A stretch of DNA of 17,217 bases from Firmicutes bacterium UBA4996. GTDB lineage: Bacteria; Bacillota; Limnochordia; Darwinibacteriales; Darwinibacteriaceae. Position numbers and translations under genes: made by a program. The stretch lies in assembly GCA_002396805.1 (NCBI GenBank), contig DGYW01000042.1, forward strand, positions 1-17,217, given 5' to 3'. Of this stretch, positions 6,177-13,248 are shown piece by piece (within the stretch, counting starts at the first letter, position 1; every line of letters begins with the position of its first letter). The notes under the pieces are model-generated. The model was not told where the DNA came from, searched no databases, and was given only the letters and a program-made list of their open reading frames with translations.

Positions 6177-6716
6177 TTGGCACGGTTTAAGGAAAAATAC
6201 GAGACCGAAGTAGTGCCTGCTATGATGGAGCGTTTTAGCTACAAGAATATCATGGAGGTACCTCGGTTTGACAAAATTGTTCTAAATATTGGTGTGGGCG
6301 AAGCAGTAGCTGATCCCAAGACCTTAGAAGCCGCTGTACGTGACTTAGAAGCGATCTCCGGTCAAAAACCAATTATCACACACGCGAAAAAGTCAGTGGC
6401 CGCATTTAAGCTTCGTGAAGGGATGGCCATTGGTTGTAAAGTAACCCTTCGTGGTGAACGCATGTACGAATTTCTGGATCGCTTAATCAGTATTACACTT
6501 CCACGGATTCGTGACTTCCGTGGTGTTTCCGCCAAGTCATTCGATGGTCGTGGAAATTTCAGTCTCGGTTTGCGGGAGCAGTTAGTCTTTCCAGAGATCG
6601 AGTATGATAAGATTGACAAAGTGCGAGGCCTGAGTCTTGTAATCGGTACTACAGCCGAAACTGACGAGGAAGCGTTCGAACTCTTGAAGCTGATGGGTAT
6701 GCCATTTAGAAGCTGA
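6177..6716 (+). CDS. rplE: 50S ribosomal protein L5
   Basis: L5 binds 5S rRNA in the central protuberance and contacts P-site tRNA and S13. The 179-aa product begins MARFKEKYETEVVPAMMERF. It contains VPRFDKIVLNIGVGEA, QKPIITHAKKSVAAFKLREGMAIGCKVTLRG and RIRDFRGVSAKSFDGRGNFSLGL, all diagnostic. The TTG start at 6177 is 6 bases after GGGGGAG (6164-6170), and it gives the normal MARFKE start; no ATG or GTG in frame fits better. Another weak start codon in a strongly expressed operon. Confidence 0.97.
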   Translation: MARFKEKYETEVVPAMMERFSYKNIMEVPRFDKIVLNIGVGEAVADPKTLEAAVRDLEAISGQKPIITHAKKSVAAFKLREGMAIGCKVTLRGERMYEFLDRLISITLPRIRDFRGVSAKSFDGRGNFSLGLREQLVFPEIEYDKIDKVRGLSLVIGTTAETDEEAFELLKLMGMPFRS

Positions 6717-6729
6717 AAGGAGAGATATA

Positions 6730-6915
6730 GTGGCCAAAAAATCAATGATCGTCAAGGCGCAGCGTGAATCAAAGTTTAGAGTGCGCCAGGTTAATCGTTG
6801 TAGAATTTGCGGGCGTCCCCGTGGTTACATGCGCCGTTTTCAAATGTGCCGTGTATGCTTCCGGAAATATGCTAATGAAGGGCAGATTCCTGGAGTTACT
6901 AAATCCAGCTGGTAG
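6730..6915 (+). CDS. rpsN: 30S ribosomal protein S14, zinc-binding type
   Basis: S14 is a late-assembling head protein. This is the short zinc (C+) form, also called rpsZ: 61 aa with Cys24, Cys27, Cys40 and Cys43 (CRICGRPRGYMRRFQMCRVC). The end, ANEGQIPGVTKSSW, is the typical Firmicute terminus. The GTG start at 6730 lies 13 bases after rplE and follows AAAGGAGA. Firmicutes that meet zinc shortage often keep a second, zinc-free rpsN elsewhere under Zur control; none is in this window. Confidence 0.98.
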   Translation: MAKKSMIVKAQRESKFRVRQVNRCRICGRPRGYMRRFQMCRVCFRKYANEGQIPGVTKSSW

Positions 6916-6945
6916 GGATATTGCACCCGAAAGGAGGTTTCCTGT

Positions 6946-7344
6946 ATGGTAATGACTGATCCAATTGCGGATATGCTCACACGGATTCGGAACGGTAACT
7001 CCGTGAAGCATGAATCGGTAGATGTCCCTCGTTCTAAGCTCAAAGAAGAATTGGCTCGGATACTCAAGGACGAAGGATTTATTAGAGATTACAAAGTGAT
7101 TGAGGATGATAAACAAGGCACTATTCGAGTTTACCTGAAATACGACGCCAATAAAGGTCAAGTTATTCAAGGAATTAAGCGGATTAGCAAACCTGGTTTG
7201 CGAGTCTATGCCAATAAAGAAGAAGTGCCTAGAGTGTTAGGTGGCCTTGGTGTAGCTATCTTGTCCACCTCACAAGGAATCATGACAGACCGCACAGCTC
7301 GCAAAGAGGGCATTGGCGGCGAAGTAATTTGCTACGTTTGGTAA
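6946..7344 (+). CDS. rpsH: 30S ribosomal protein S8
   Basis: S8 binds the central domain of 16S rRNA and, in E. coli, represses the spc operon by binding near rplE. The 132-aa product has MTDPIADMLTRIRNGN near the start, GLRVYANKEEVPRVLGGLGVAILSTSQGIMTDRTARKEGIGGEVICYVW to the end, and the usual length. ATG 6946 is 8 bases after AAGGAGG (6931-6937); a second in-frame ATG at 6952 would be 14 bases away, so the product keeps an extra Met-Val at its start. Confidence 0.98.
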   Translation: MVMTDPIADMLTRIRNGNSVKHESVDVPRSKLKEELARILKDEGFIRDYKVIEDDKQGTIRVYLKYDANKGQVIQGIKRISKPGLRVYANKEEVPRVLGGLGVAILSTSQGIMTDRTARKEGIGGEVICYVW

Positions 7345-7357
7345 AGGGGGGAAATAG

Positions 7358-7897
7358 ATGTCCAGAATAGGAAGAGCTCCAATCGAGATTCCCGCTGGTG
7401 TGGAAGTTAAGATCGATACCAACGTAATCGAAGTTAAAGGCCCACAGGGATCTCTCAGTAGAGAATTCCATCCTGATATGTCAGTCGAAGTAAGCGAGGG
7501 TGCTATTACAGTAACTCGGCCTAGCGACGACAAAGAACACCGTTCCCTCCACGGGCTCACACGTAGCCTGATTGCTAACATGGTTCAAGGGGTAACGGTT
7601 GGATTTACTCGGAATTTAGAGATTGTTGGTGTAGGATATAGGGCAGCTAAGCAAGGTAACAAGCTCGTGTTGTCCCTCGGTTATTCTCATCCAATCGAAT
7701 TAGAGCCTGCTCCAGGTATTGAAATAGAAGTACCAACACCGACCAAGATTTCCGTTAAGGGTATCGACAAGGAGTTAGTGGGGCAAACTGCGGCAAATAT
7801 TCGGGACTTCAGAAGACCTGAACCCTACTTGGGCAAGGGTGTTCGTTACGAAGGCGAACGGGTGCGCAGAAAAGCAGGTAAAGCAGGTAAAGCCTAG
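7358..7897 (+). CDS. rplF: 50S ribosomal protein L6
   Basis: L6 lies near the sarcin-ricin loop and L7/L12 stalk base, where translation factors bind. The 179-aa product starts MSRIGRAPIEIPAGVEV and has two repeated L6 domains (about residues 10-82 and 90-165). The second holds the signature block PEPYLGKGVRYEGERVRRKAGK. The last codons contain a 9-base tandem repeat (about 7870-7890) that gives KAGKAGKA, a slightly lengthened basic tail. ATG 7358 follows AAAGGGGGG. Confidence 0.98.
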   Translation: MSRIGRAPIEIPAGVEVKIDTNVIEVKGPQGSLSREFHPDMSVEVSEGAITVTRPSDDKEHRSLHGLTRSLIANMVQGVTVGFTRNLEIVGVGYRAAKQGNKLVLSLGYSHPIELEPAPGIEIEVPTPTKISVKGIDKELVGQTAANIRDFRRPEPYLGKGVRYEGERVRRKAGKAGKA

Positions 7898-7920
7898 TAG
7901 CTTTGGAAGGAGGGTACATG

Positions 7921-8286
7921 ATGGCCAAATTTAACCGGCGTGAAGCACGGGAACGGAGACATAAGAGACTTCGTCAGCATATTGTTGGTACTCCGGAACG
8001 TCCCAGACTGAATGTGTATAGAAGTCTGCACCACATTCACGCCCAGATCATCGATGATAGCATTGGACACACTTTGGTTTCCGCCTCCTCTGTAGAGCCT
8101 GAATTACGTGCTAAGTTAGGATCCACAGGGAATCAAGAAGCGGCCAAAGAAATTGGCCTAGTGATTGCACAACGTGCGCGAGAAAAAGGTATTACCAAAG
8201 TTGTTTTCGATCGTGGTGGGTACATTTATCACGGCAGAATTGCTGCAGTAGCAGAGGGTGCTCGTGAAGGTGGCTTAGAATTCTAG
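7921..8286 (+). CDS. rplR: 50S ribosomal protein L18
   Basis: L18 brings 5S rRNA to the large subunit together with L5. The 121-aa product begins MAKFNRREARERRHKRLRQHI, with PERPRLNVYRSLHHIHAQIIDD and the end DRGGYIYHGRIAAVAEGAREGGLEF, all typical. The frame is open from TTG 7903, but the ribosome site AAGGAGG (7907-7913) lies inside that stretch. Of the two tandem ATGs at 7918 and 7921, the second gives 7-base spacing and the usual MAKF-type start; the first is possible. Confidence 0.97.
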   Translation: MAKFNRREARERRHKRLRQHIVGTPERPRLNVYRSLHHIHAQIIDDSIGHTLVSASSVEPELRAKLGSTGNQEAAKEIGLVIAQRAREKGITKVVFDRGGYIYHGRIAAVAEGAREGGLEF

Positions 8287-8307
8287 GTGCAAGGGAGGGA
8301 AACGAAC

Positions 8308-8811
8308 TTGTCAAAACGAACTGAAAATAGTGGCGTGGAACTACAAGAACGCTTAGTAAATATTAACCCTGTCTCCAAAACCGTCAAAGGCGGTCGAACC
8401 CGCTCCTTTAGTGCCTTGGTGGTAGTTGGCGATGGTAATGGTAGAGTTGGTGCCGGTCTAGGCAAAGCTAAAGAAGTACCAGAGGCGATTCGTAAGGCTA
8501 CAGAAGAAGCCAAGCGTAATATGATAGAGGTGCCAATCGTAGGAACCACACTTCCCCACGAGGTTACCGCGACCTTTGGTGGAGCTAGGGTTCTCTTGAA
8601 ACCAGCTTCTGAGGGTACAGGAGTAATCGCAGGTGGACCTGTCCGTGCAGTTTTAGAGTCTGCCGGTGTGAGCGATGTCTTGACCAAGTCCTTAGGGTCT
8701 TCCAATCCCATTAACGTAGTTAGGGCAACACTTGAAGGTCTCAGTAGCCTTAGAACCGTTGAGGATGTGGCCCGGCTGCGCGGGAAAACTCCCGGGGAAA
8801 TCTTGGGTTAG
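8308..8811 (+). CDS. rpsE: 30S ribosomal protein S5
   Basis: S5 sits at the mRNA entry channel with S3 and S4 and affects decoding accuracy. The product, 167 aa, has an N-terminal double-stranded-RNA-binding-like domain (about 10-75: ERLVNINPVSKTVKGGRTRSFSALVVVGD, GRVGAGLGKAKEVPEAIRKA) and a C-terminal S5 domain ending with GSSNPINVVRATLEGL. A GTG at 8287 is in frame, but the ribosome site AGGGAGG (8292-8298) lies downstream of it. TTG 8308, 9 bases after that site, is therefore the start and gives the normal length. Confidence 0.96.
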   Translation: MSKRTENSGVELQERLVNINPVSKTVKGGRTRSFSALVVVGDGNGRVGAGLGKAKEVPEAIRKATEEAKRNMIEVPIVGTTLPHEVTATFGGARVLLKPASEGTGVIAGGPVRAVLESAGVSDVLTKSLGSSNPINVVRATLEGLSSLRTVEDVARLRGKTPGEILG

Positions 8812-8823
8812 GGGGCGAGTGTT

Positions 8824-9006
8824 GTGGCAAAGTTGAAGATTACGTACAAAAAGAGCACCATTGGTTACGCTCAAGATCAAAAGGATACCGTGGCAGCCTT
8901 AGGACTGAAAAAACTAGGCACGTCGGTAGTCCACGATGATAACCCTGTTATTCGGGGTATGATCCATAAGGTTCGACATTTAGTTGAAGTGGAAGAACTA
9001 GACTAG
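8824..9006 (+). CDS. rpmD: 50S ribosomal protein L30
   Basis: L30 is a small large-subunit protein of about 60 aa in bacteria. This product, 60 aa, reads MAKLKITYKKSTIGYAQDQK and then the classic ALGLKKLGTSVVHDDNPVIRGMIHKVRHLV. The GTG start at 8824 follows GGGGGCG, 12 bases after the rpsE stop. Length and position between rpsE and rplO match the standard bacterial arrangement. Confidence 0.97.
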   Translation: MAKLKITYKKSTIGYAQDQKDTVAALGLKKLGTSVVHDDNPVIRGMIHKVRHLVEVEELD

Positions 9007-9023
9007 TAAGAGGGGGTGTAAGT

Positions 9024-9464
9024 GTGCGGATTCATGAACTTAAACCCGCAGAAGGTAGCAATCGCAGACGGAAAAGGGTAGGCCGCGGTATGGCCTCCGG
9101 TCATGGCAAGACCTCTGGTCGGGGTCATAAAGGGCAAGGTGCCCGTTCTGGTGGAGGCAAAGGTCCCTACTTCGAAGGTGGTCAAACTCCTTTAGTGCGC
9201 CGTTTACCTAAGCGGGGTTTTACTAATGTGTTCCAGAAAGTCTACGCTGAAGTCAAGTTAAATGACTTGAATCGGTTCGCACCGGGTACAGTTGTCACTC
9301 CCGAGCTCTTGATGGAATCAGGGCTTGTGAAAAAGGTGAACGATGGGATTAAGATTCTCGGTAATGGAGAAGTCAGTCACGCCTTAACGGTGCAGGCTCA
9401 TAGTTTCACAAAATCGGCAGCAGCCAAGATTGAAGAGGCTGGCGGCAAAGTAGAGGTGATCTAG
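9024..9464 (+). CDS. rplO: 50S ribosomal protein L15
   Basis: L15 is a late-assembly protein with a long basic N-terminal arm that threads into 23S rRNA. The 146-aa product begins MRIHELKPAEGSNRRRKRVGRG. The arm is rich in Gly, Arg and Lys (GHGKTSGRGHKGQGARSGGG, then FEGGQTPLVRRLPKRGF). The globular domain ends ALTVQAHSFTKSAAAKIEEAGG. The GTG start at 9024 follows AGAGGGGGTG. Its TAG stop is immediately followed by the secY start with no bases between. Confidence 0.97.
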   Translation: MRIHELKPAEGSNRRRKRVGRGMASGHGKTSGRGHKGQGARSGGGKGPYFEGGQTPLVRRLPKRGFTNVFQKVYAEVKLNDLNRFAPGTVVTPELLMESGLVKKVNDGIKILGNGEVSHALTVQAHSFTKSAAAKIEEAGGKVEVI

Positions 9465-10733
9465 TTGCTAGCTGCATTAAGAAACTCCATGAAGATCCCG
9501 GATTTGAGACGGAGAATTCTGTACACTGCGGCCATGCTCGCAGTGTTCCGGGCGGGATCGTTTATTCCAGTTCCAGGTGTCAACGCTTCAGCGTTGGCTC
9601 AAGCGTTAGGAGTTGACCAAGGAAACATTTTTGGTTTTCTCAACCTTTTTACTGGGGGGGCTTTGGCTAGGTTTACAGTCTTTGCTCAAGGGGTAAGTCC
9701 CTACATTACGGCGTCTATTGTTATTAACCTGTTGACGATCGTAATTCCCAGCTTAGAAGAATTGTCCAAAGAAGGACCCGAAGGTCGGAAGAAGATCGCC
9801 CAGTACACTCGCTGGGCCACAGTTGTGTTGGCTTTGATTCAAGCCTTTGGCACAACGATGATGGCTCGCAGTTGGGGAGTTACTTCTAATCCTTCTTTCT
9901 TTGGCCTAACATTGATCATGCTTACCTTGACAGCAGGTACCATGTTAACTGTGTGGTTAGGAGAGAAGATTTCCGAGAAAGGCATTGGAAACGGAATTTC
10001 CTTGCTAATTTTTGTAAACATTGTGGCGGCAATGCCTGCAGGGTTCATTAATGCCCTCAAGGCGGTAGGCGAAGGCGGATTGAATATTTTTAGTCTGATT
10101 GCCTATCTCTTGATTTCGGTTGTCGTCATCGCTGCAGTAGTAATGATTACTCAAGGTGAGCGCAGAGTGCCTGTGCAATACGCTAAGCGTGTTGTGGGTC
10201 GTAAAGTTTACGGTGGCCAGTCCACCCACATTCCTTTGAAGGTGAACCAAGCGGGGGTAATTCCAGTAATTTTTGCATCTTCGGTGCTAACCTTCCCCCT
10301 CACGTTGGCGCAGTTCATCCCTGGTGTTAACGCGGTGAACCGCTGGATAGGATATGGTACGTTTGGGTACAATTTCCTTTATGTGATTCTTGTCATCTTC
10401 TTCACTTATTTCTATACTGCGGTGACCTTCAATCCCATTGAGGTTGCTACCAATATGAAGAAAAACGGTGGGTATATCCCTGGTCTTCGTCCGGGTAAAC
10501 CGACTGCAGACTACCTAGATAAAATTTTGTCTAGGGTGACCTTGCCAGGGGCGTTCTTCTTGGCAGGTATAGCTGTACTACCATTCGTTGTTGCTGCTGT
10601 GACAAGGATTCCCTCGAACATTCTCTATTTCGGAGGTACCGGGTTGTTGATTATTGTTGGTGTTGCACTTGACACCATGCAACAAATTGAAGCTCATTTG
10701 CTTATGAGGCACTATGAGGGGTTCCTGAAATAG
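9465..10733 (+). CDS. secY: Protein translocase subunit SecY
   Basis: SecY is the membrane channel through which SecA or the ribosome passes proteins across, or into, the cytoplasmic membrane, with SecE and SecG. The 422-aa product shows about ten hydrophobic segments. Near the start are RRRILYTAAMLAVFRAGSFIPVPGV and the plug region; the cytoplasmic loop ERRVPVQYAKR (near residue 230) and the later loop KKNGGYIPGLRPGKPT are SecY hallmarks, as is the end LLMRHYEGFLK. The TTG start at 9465 abuts the rplO stop, with AGAGGTGA (9452-9459) inside rplO, so translation is probably coupled. It closes the spc block, as usual. Confidence 0.98.
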   Translation: MLAALRNSMKIPDLRRRILYTAAMLAVFRAGSFIPVPGVNASALAQALGVDQGNIFGFLNLFTGGALARFTVFAQGVSPYITASIVINLLTIVIPSLEELSKEGPEGRKKIAQYTRWATVVLALIQAFGTTMMARSWGVTSNPSFFGLTLIMLTLTAGTMLTVWLGEKISEKGIGNGISLLIFVNIVAAMPAGFINALKAVGEGGLNIFSLIAYLLISVVVIAAVVMITQGERRVPVQYAKRVVGRKVYGGQSTHIPLKVNQAGVIPVIFASSVLTFPLTLAQFIPGVNAVNRWIGYGTFGYNFLYVILVIFFTYFYTAVTFNPIEVATNMKKNGGYIPGLRPGKPTADYLDKILSRVTLPGAFFLAGIAVLPFVVAAVTRIPSNILYFGGTGLLIIVGVALDTMQQIEAHLLMRHYEGFLK

Positions 10734-10748
10734 AAGGGGGAAAAAGAG

Positions 10749-11426
10749 ATGCGATTGGTGTTGCTGGGCTTGCCTGGTGCAGGTAAAGGTACCCAGGGGG
10801 ATCAGATTGCCGAAAAATACGGCATTCCCCACATATCCACTGGGAGTATCATTCGCCAGGCAGTGGCCTCCGGTATTGGTTTAGGTCAAGAGGCTAACAC
10901 CTACATCAGCAAAGGCGATCTAATCCCAGATGAATTGGCCATTCAGATTGTTTACGAGCGCATTAGCGAAGCGGATTGCACTAAGGGGTGGATCCTAGAT
11001 GGGTTTCCCCGCACTGTGCTCCAGGCTAGAGCCCTCGATGAGCGCTTAGCGCAGGATGGCTTGAATGTACAGATGGCCTTCGATATCCGAATCACACAAG
11101 AAGAAGCCATTCAGCGTATTGCTAAGAGGCGAATGTGTCGCCAATGTGGAGCAGTGTATCATCTAGAGTATTATCGAGCTCGGGACAAGGGTGTCTGCGA
11201 CTCCTGCGGCGGCCAGCTCTATCGCCGTGATGATGACACTGAAGAAACTGCTCGCAAGCGACTTGCCGTCTATATGAGGCAAACCCACCCTGTGGTGCAC
11301 TACTACGCCCAAAACGGGCTTTTGTACAGTGTTGATGGGGTAAGGTCTATCCATGAGGTTTTTGCCGACGTGGACCATTATCTGCAAAGCCTGGTGGGGG
11401 AGCACAGAGTTGGTGAAGCTCAATGA
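10749..11426 (+). CDS. adk: Adenylate kinase, zinc-LID type
   Basis: Catalyses ATP + AMP = 2 ADP in the cytoplasm and keeps adenylate pools balanced. The 225-aa product has the P-loop GLPGAGKGTQ (7-16), the AMP-binding region STGSIIR (30-36), DGFPRT (84-89), and a long LID domain with Cys130, Cys133, Cys150 and Cys153, a zinc site common in Gram-positive enzymes. After the LID come YRRDDD (158-163) and RKRLAVY. The usual STGD is STGS here, so Ser33 replaces a strongly conserved Asp; the catalytic Lys13, Arg36 and Arg88 are present. The C-terminus runs some ten residues past the usual end. The TGA stop overlaps the map start (ATGA). Confidence 0.97.
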   Translation: MRLVLLGLPGAGKGTQGDQIAEKYGIPHISTGSIIRQAVASGIGLGQEANTYISKGDLIPDELAIQIVYERISEADCTKGWILDGFPRTVLQARALDERLAQDGLNVQMAFDIRITQEEAIQRIAKRRMCRQCGAVYHLEYYRARDKGVCDSCGGQLYRRDDDTEETARKRLAVYMRQTHPVVHYYAQNGLLYSVDGVRSIHEVFADVDHYLQSLVGEHRVGEAQ

Positions 11427-12172
11427 TTATTCTTAAATCTGTGGATGAGCTTAACGCAATGCGACGAGCCGGAAGAGTGGTGGCTCAAGCCCATGAATTA
11501 GTTCGCGAACTAGTGCGGCCCGGGGCTACCACTTTGGATTTAGATAGGGCTATAGAAGAATTCATACTCAAACAAAACGCGATTCCAGCCTTTAAAGGTT
11601 ATCAAGGGTATCCTGCCTCCATTTGTGCTTCCGTCAATGAAGTAGTGGTTCATGGGATTCCCAACGAAGAAGAAGTTCTGGAAGAAGGATCAATCATCAG
11701 TGTAGATATTGGAGCGTTTGTGGACGGCTTTTGTGGTGATAGTGCTTGGACCTATCCTGTGGGGAAAATTTCTTCAGAGGTTCAGCTTTTACTAGATACC
11801 ACTAAAGAAGCCCTTTACCAAGGTATAGAGCAAGCGCGAGTGGGTAATCGCCTTTCCGATATCTCCCATGCTGTGCAAAGACGTGCAGAAGAACGGGGAT
11901 TTTCCGTTGTCCGAGATTTTGTGGGGCATGGAATTGGCCGACAGATGCACGAGGCACCACAGATTCCAAATTTCGGCCCTCCAGGGAGGGGCCCACGGTT
12001 AAAGTCAGGTATGACATTAGCCATCGAGCCAATGGTCAATGTGGGTGGTTATCACGTAGAGGTTCTTGCGGATAACTGGACAGTTGTGACACGGGACCGC
12101 AGTTGGTCAGCTCATTTTGAGCACACTATTGCCATAACTGAAGAAGGCCCCGTGATTCTTACAACATTGTAG
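11423..12172 (+). CDS. map: Type I methionine aminopeptidase
   Basis: Removes the initiator methionine from new proteins whose second residue is small, as they leave the ribosome. The 249-aa product has the full pita-bread fold motifs. The five metal ligands can be read as Asp95, Asp106, His169, Glu202 and Glu233, with the catalytic His77 in VVVHGIP. Blocks SVDIG, GDSAWTYPVG, GHGIGRQMHE and AIEPMV are all intact. There is no N-terminal extension, so it is the short type Ia form. ATG 11423 overlaps the adk stop by four bases. The adk-map pair after secY is a common Firmicute arrangement. Confidence 0.98.
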   Translation: MIILKSVDELNAMRRAGRVVAQAHELVRELVRPGATTLDLDRAIEEFILKQNAIPAFKGYQGYPASICASVNEVVVHGIPNEEEVLEEGSIISVDIGAFVDGFCGDSAWTYPVGKISSEVQLLLDTTKEALYQGIEQARVGNRLSDISHAVQRRAEERGFSVVRDFVGHGIGRQMHEAPQIPNFGPPGRGPRLKSGMTLAIEPMVNVGGYHVEVLADNWTVVTRDRSWSAHFEHTIAITEEGPVILTTL

Positions 12173-12182
12173 GAGAGATTGA

Positions 12183-12467
12183 ATGGGACTCTTAGAAGTG
12201 GGACAATTAGTGACGTCAAAGATGGGAAGAGATTCTGGGAAAAAGTATGTGGTGATCGGTTTCTATGACGAGAGTCACGTGCAAGTGGCGGACGGATTTG
12301 TCCGAAAAATGAATCGACCCAAACGGAAGAACACCAAGCATCTGGTAGTTCATCAGGAGAGTTTGGGTTCAAGAACACTTGATGACAGAACGGTTCGAGA
12401 ATTTATAGAACGGCATAGTAATGAGGAGAGTTCGGGAGAGGAGGGTCCAACGTATGGCCAAGGATGA
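12183..12467 (+). CDS. KOW-domain RNA-binding protein, L14e-like
   Basis: A 94-aa basic protein with one KOW/SH3-like domain: EVGQLVTSKMGRDSGKKYVVIG (about 5-26), then VQVADGFVRKMNRPKRKNTKHLVV (33-56). This resembles the archaeal/eukaryal L14e group (COG2163-type). Bacterial members occur between map and infA in many Clostridia, but their role is, to my knowledge, not established; binding to rRNA or ribosomes is inferred from the fold and the neighbours. The C-terminus (about 65-94) is acidic and probably flexible. ATG 12183 follows AGGAGAG, 10 bases after map. The last 14 bases overlap infA, and the infA ribosome site lies in its acidic-tail codons, so its translation may set infA output. 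Confidence 0.85.
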   Translation: MGLLEVGQLVTSKMGRDSGKKYVVIGFYDESHVQVADGFVRKMNRPKRKNTKHLVVHQESLGSRTLDDRTVREFIERHSNEESSGEEGPTYGQG

Positions 12468-12672
12468 TGCTATTGAAGTTGAAGGTATAGTAGTTGAACC
12501 ATTGCCAAATGCAATGTTTCGTGTAGAATTAGAGAATGGGCATAAAGTTTTAGCCCACATCTCCGGCAAGATGCGAATGAATTTCATTCGGATCCTACCG
12601 GGAGATAGGGTTACGGTTGAGCTGTCCCCCTACGATTTGACACGGGGGAGAATCACGTATCGTAAAAAATAG
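12454..12672 (+). CDS. infA: Translation initiation factor IF-1
   Basis: IF-1 binds the A site of the 30S subunit and helps IF-2 and IF-3 select the initiator tRNA. The 72-aa product is a standard OB-fold IF-1: MAKDDAIEVEGIVVEPLPNAMFRVELENGHKVLAHISGKMR, then GDRVTVELSPYDLTRGRITYR. The frame is open from ATG 12421, but that would add 11 arginine-rich residues and include the ribosome site. ATG 12454 gives the exact family length and lies 9 bases after AGGAGG (12439-12444). It overlaps the KOW gene by 14 bases in another frame. Confidence 0.98.
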   Translation: MAKDDAIEVEGIVVEPLPNAMFRVELENGHKVLAHISGKMRMNFIRILPGDRVTVELSPYDLTRGRITYRKK

Positions 12673-12700
12673 TCTAGGAGTCTCTTGATGGTTCCTAGGA
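12673..12700 (+). promoter_or_regulatory. Small inverted repeat in the infA-rpmJ gap
   Basis: CTAGGA at 12674-12679 pairs with TCCTAG at 12693-12698 around a 13-base loop that can be shortened by two G-U pairs. It fills most of the 50-base gap and starts two bases after the infA stop. There is no T-run, so a terminator is unlikely; a stabilising or processing element is a guess. Confidence 0.25.
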
Positions 12701-12722
12701 CGGCCAAAGGGGGCGCTGAACA

Positions 12723-12836
12723 ATGAAGGTGAGACCTTCTGTAAAGCCGATGTGCGAAAAATGCAAGATTATCCGCCGCAAAGGGCGCGTCATGGTAATC
12801 TGCGAGAATCCCAGGCATAAGCAAAAACAGGGATAG
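12723..12836 (+). CDS. rpmJ: 50S ribosomal protein L36, zinc-binding type
   Basis: L36 is the smallest large-subunit protein and a late assembly factor. This 37-aa frame, easily missed because of its length, reads MKVRPSVKPMCEKCKIIRRK and then GRVMVICENPRHKQKQG. It has the zinc ligands Cys11, Cys14, Cys27 and His32 of the C+ form. ATG 12723 follows AAAGGGGG (about 12707-12712) and the stop is TAG at 12834-12836. Its place between infA and rpsM is nearly universal. Length equals the family norm. Confidence 0.97.
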   Translation: MKVRPSVKPMCEKCKIIRRKGRVMVICENPRHKQKQG

Positions 12837-12858
12837 TATAGAGGGGGTGTCTAAATAA

Positions 12859-13224
12859 ATGGCACGTATTGCAGGTGTAGATTTACCTCGCGATAAGCGA
12901 GTAGTAGTAGGCTTAACGTACATTTACGGTATTGGCCGAAGTACTTCCGAAAAAATTGTTGAGATCTGCGGAATTGATCCCGATACGCGTGTACGCGATT
13001 TAACTGAGGAACAAGCTAACCAAATCCGCGAGATCATTGAAAAGCAATTCCTGGTGGAAGGTGACTTACGCCGGGAAGTAAACATGAATATCAAGAGATT
13101 GCGGGACATCGGTTGCTACCGTGGTATACGTCACCGCCGCAACCTACCTGTTCGGGGGCAACGGAGTAAGACCAACGCTAGAACGCGCAAGGGTCCCAAA
13201 CGAATTGCTGGCAAGAAGAGATAG
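12859..13224 (+). CDS. rpsM: 30S ribosomal protein S13
   Basis: S13 lies in the head of the small subunit and contacts P-site tRNA and, through L5, the large subunit. The 121-aa product has MARIAGVDLPRDKRVVVGLTYIYGIGRS, then a helix-hairpin-helix-like core, and the C-terminal blocks GIRHRRNLPVRGQRSKTNARTRKG and a basic tail, as usual. ATG 12859 is 11 bases from AGGGGG (12842-12847), slightly long. It begins the alpha block after rpmJ. Confidence 0.98.
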   Translation: MARIAGVDLPRDKRVVVGLTYIYGIGRSTSEKIVEICGIDPDTRVRDLTEEQANQIREIIEKQFLVEGDLRREVNMNIKRLRDIGCYRGIRHRRNLPVRGQRSKTNARTRKGPKRIAGKKR

Positions 13225-13248
13225 GTTGATTGAAAGGAGGAGAACCTA

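Noticed and set aside
8283..8711. A 142-aa open frame on the minus strand opposite rpsE
   Set aside because: Covers the conserved rpsE gene, shows no motif and has no sensible ribosome site or partner gene.
12421..12453. Upstream in-frame ATG that would lengthen infA by 11 residues
   Set aside because: The infA ribosome site lies inside this stretch and the downstream ATG gives the exact 72-aa IF-1.
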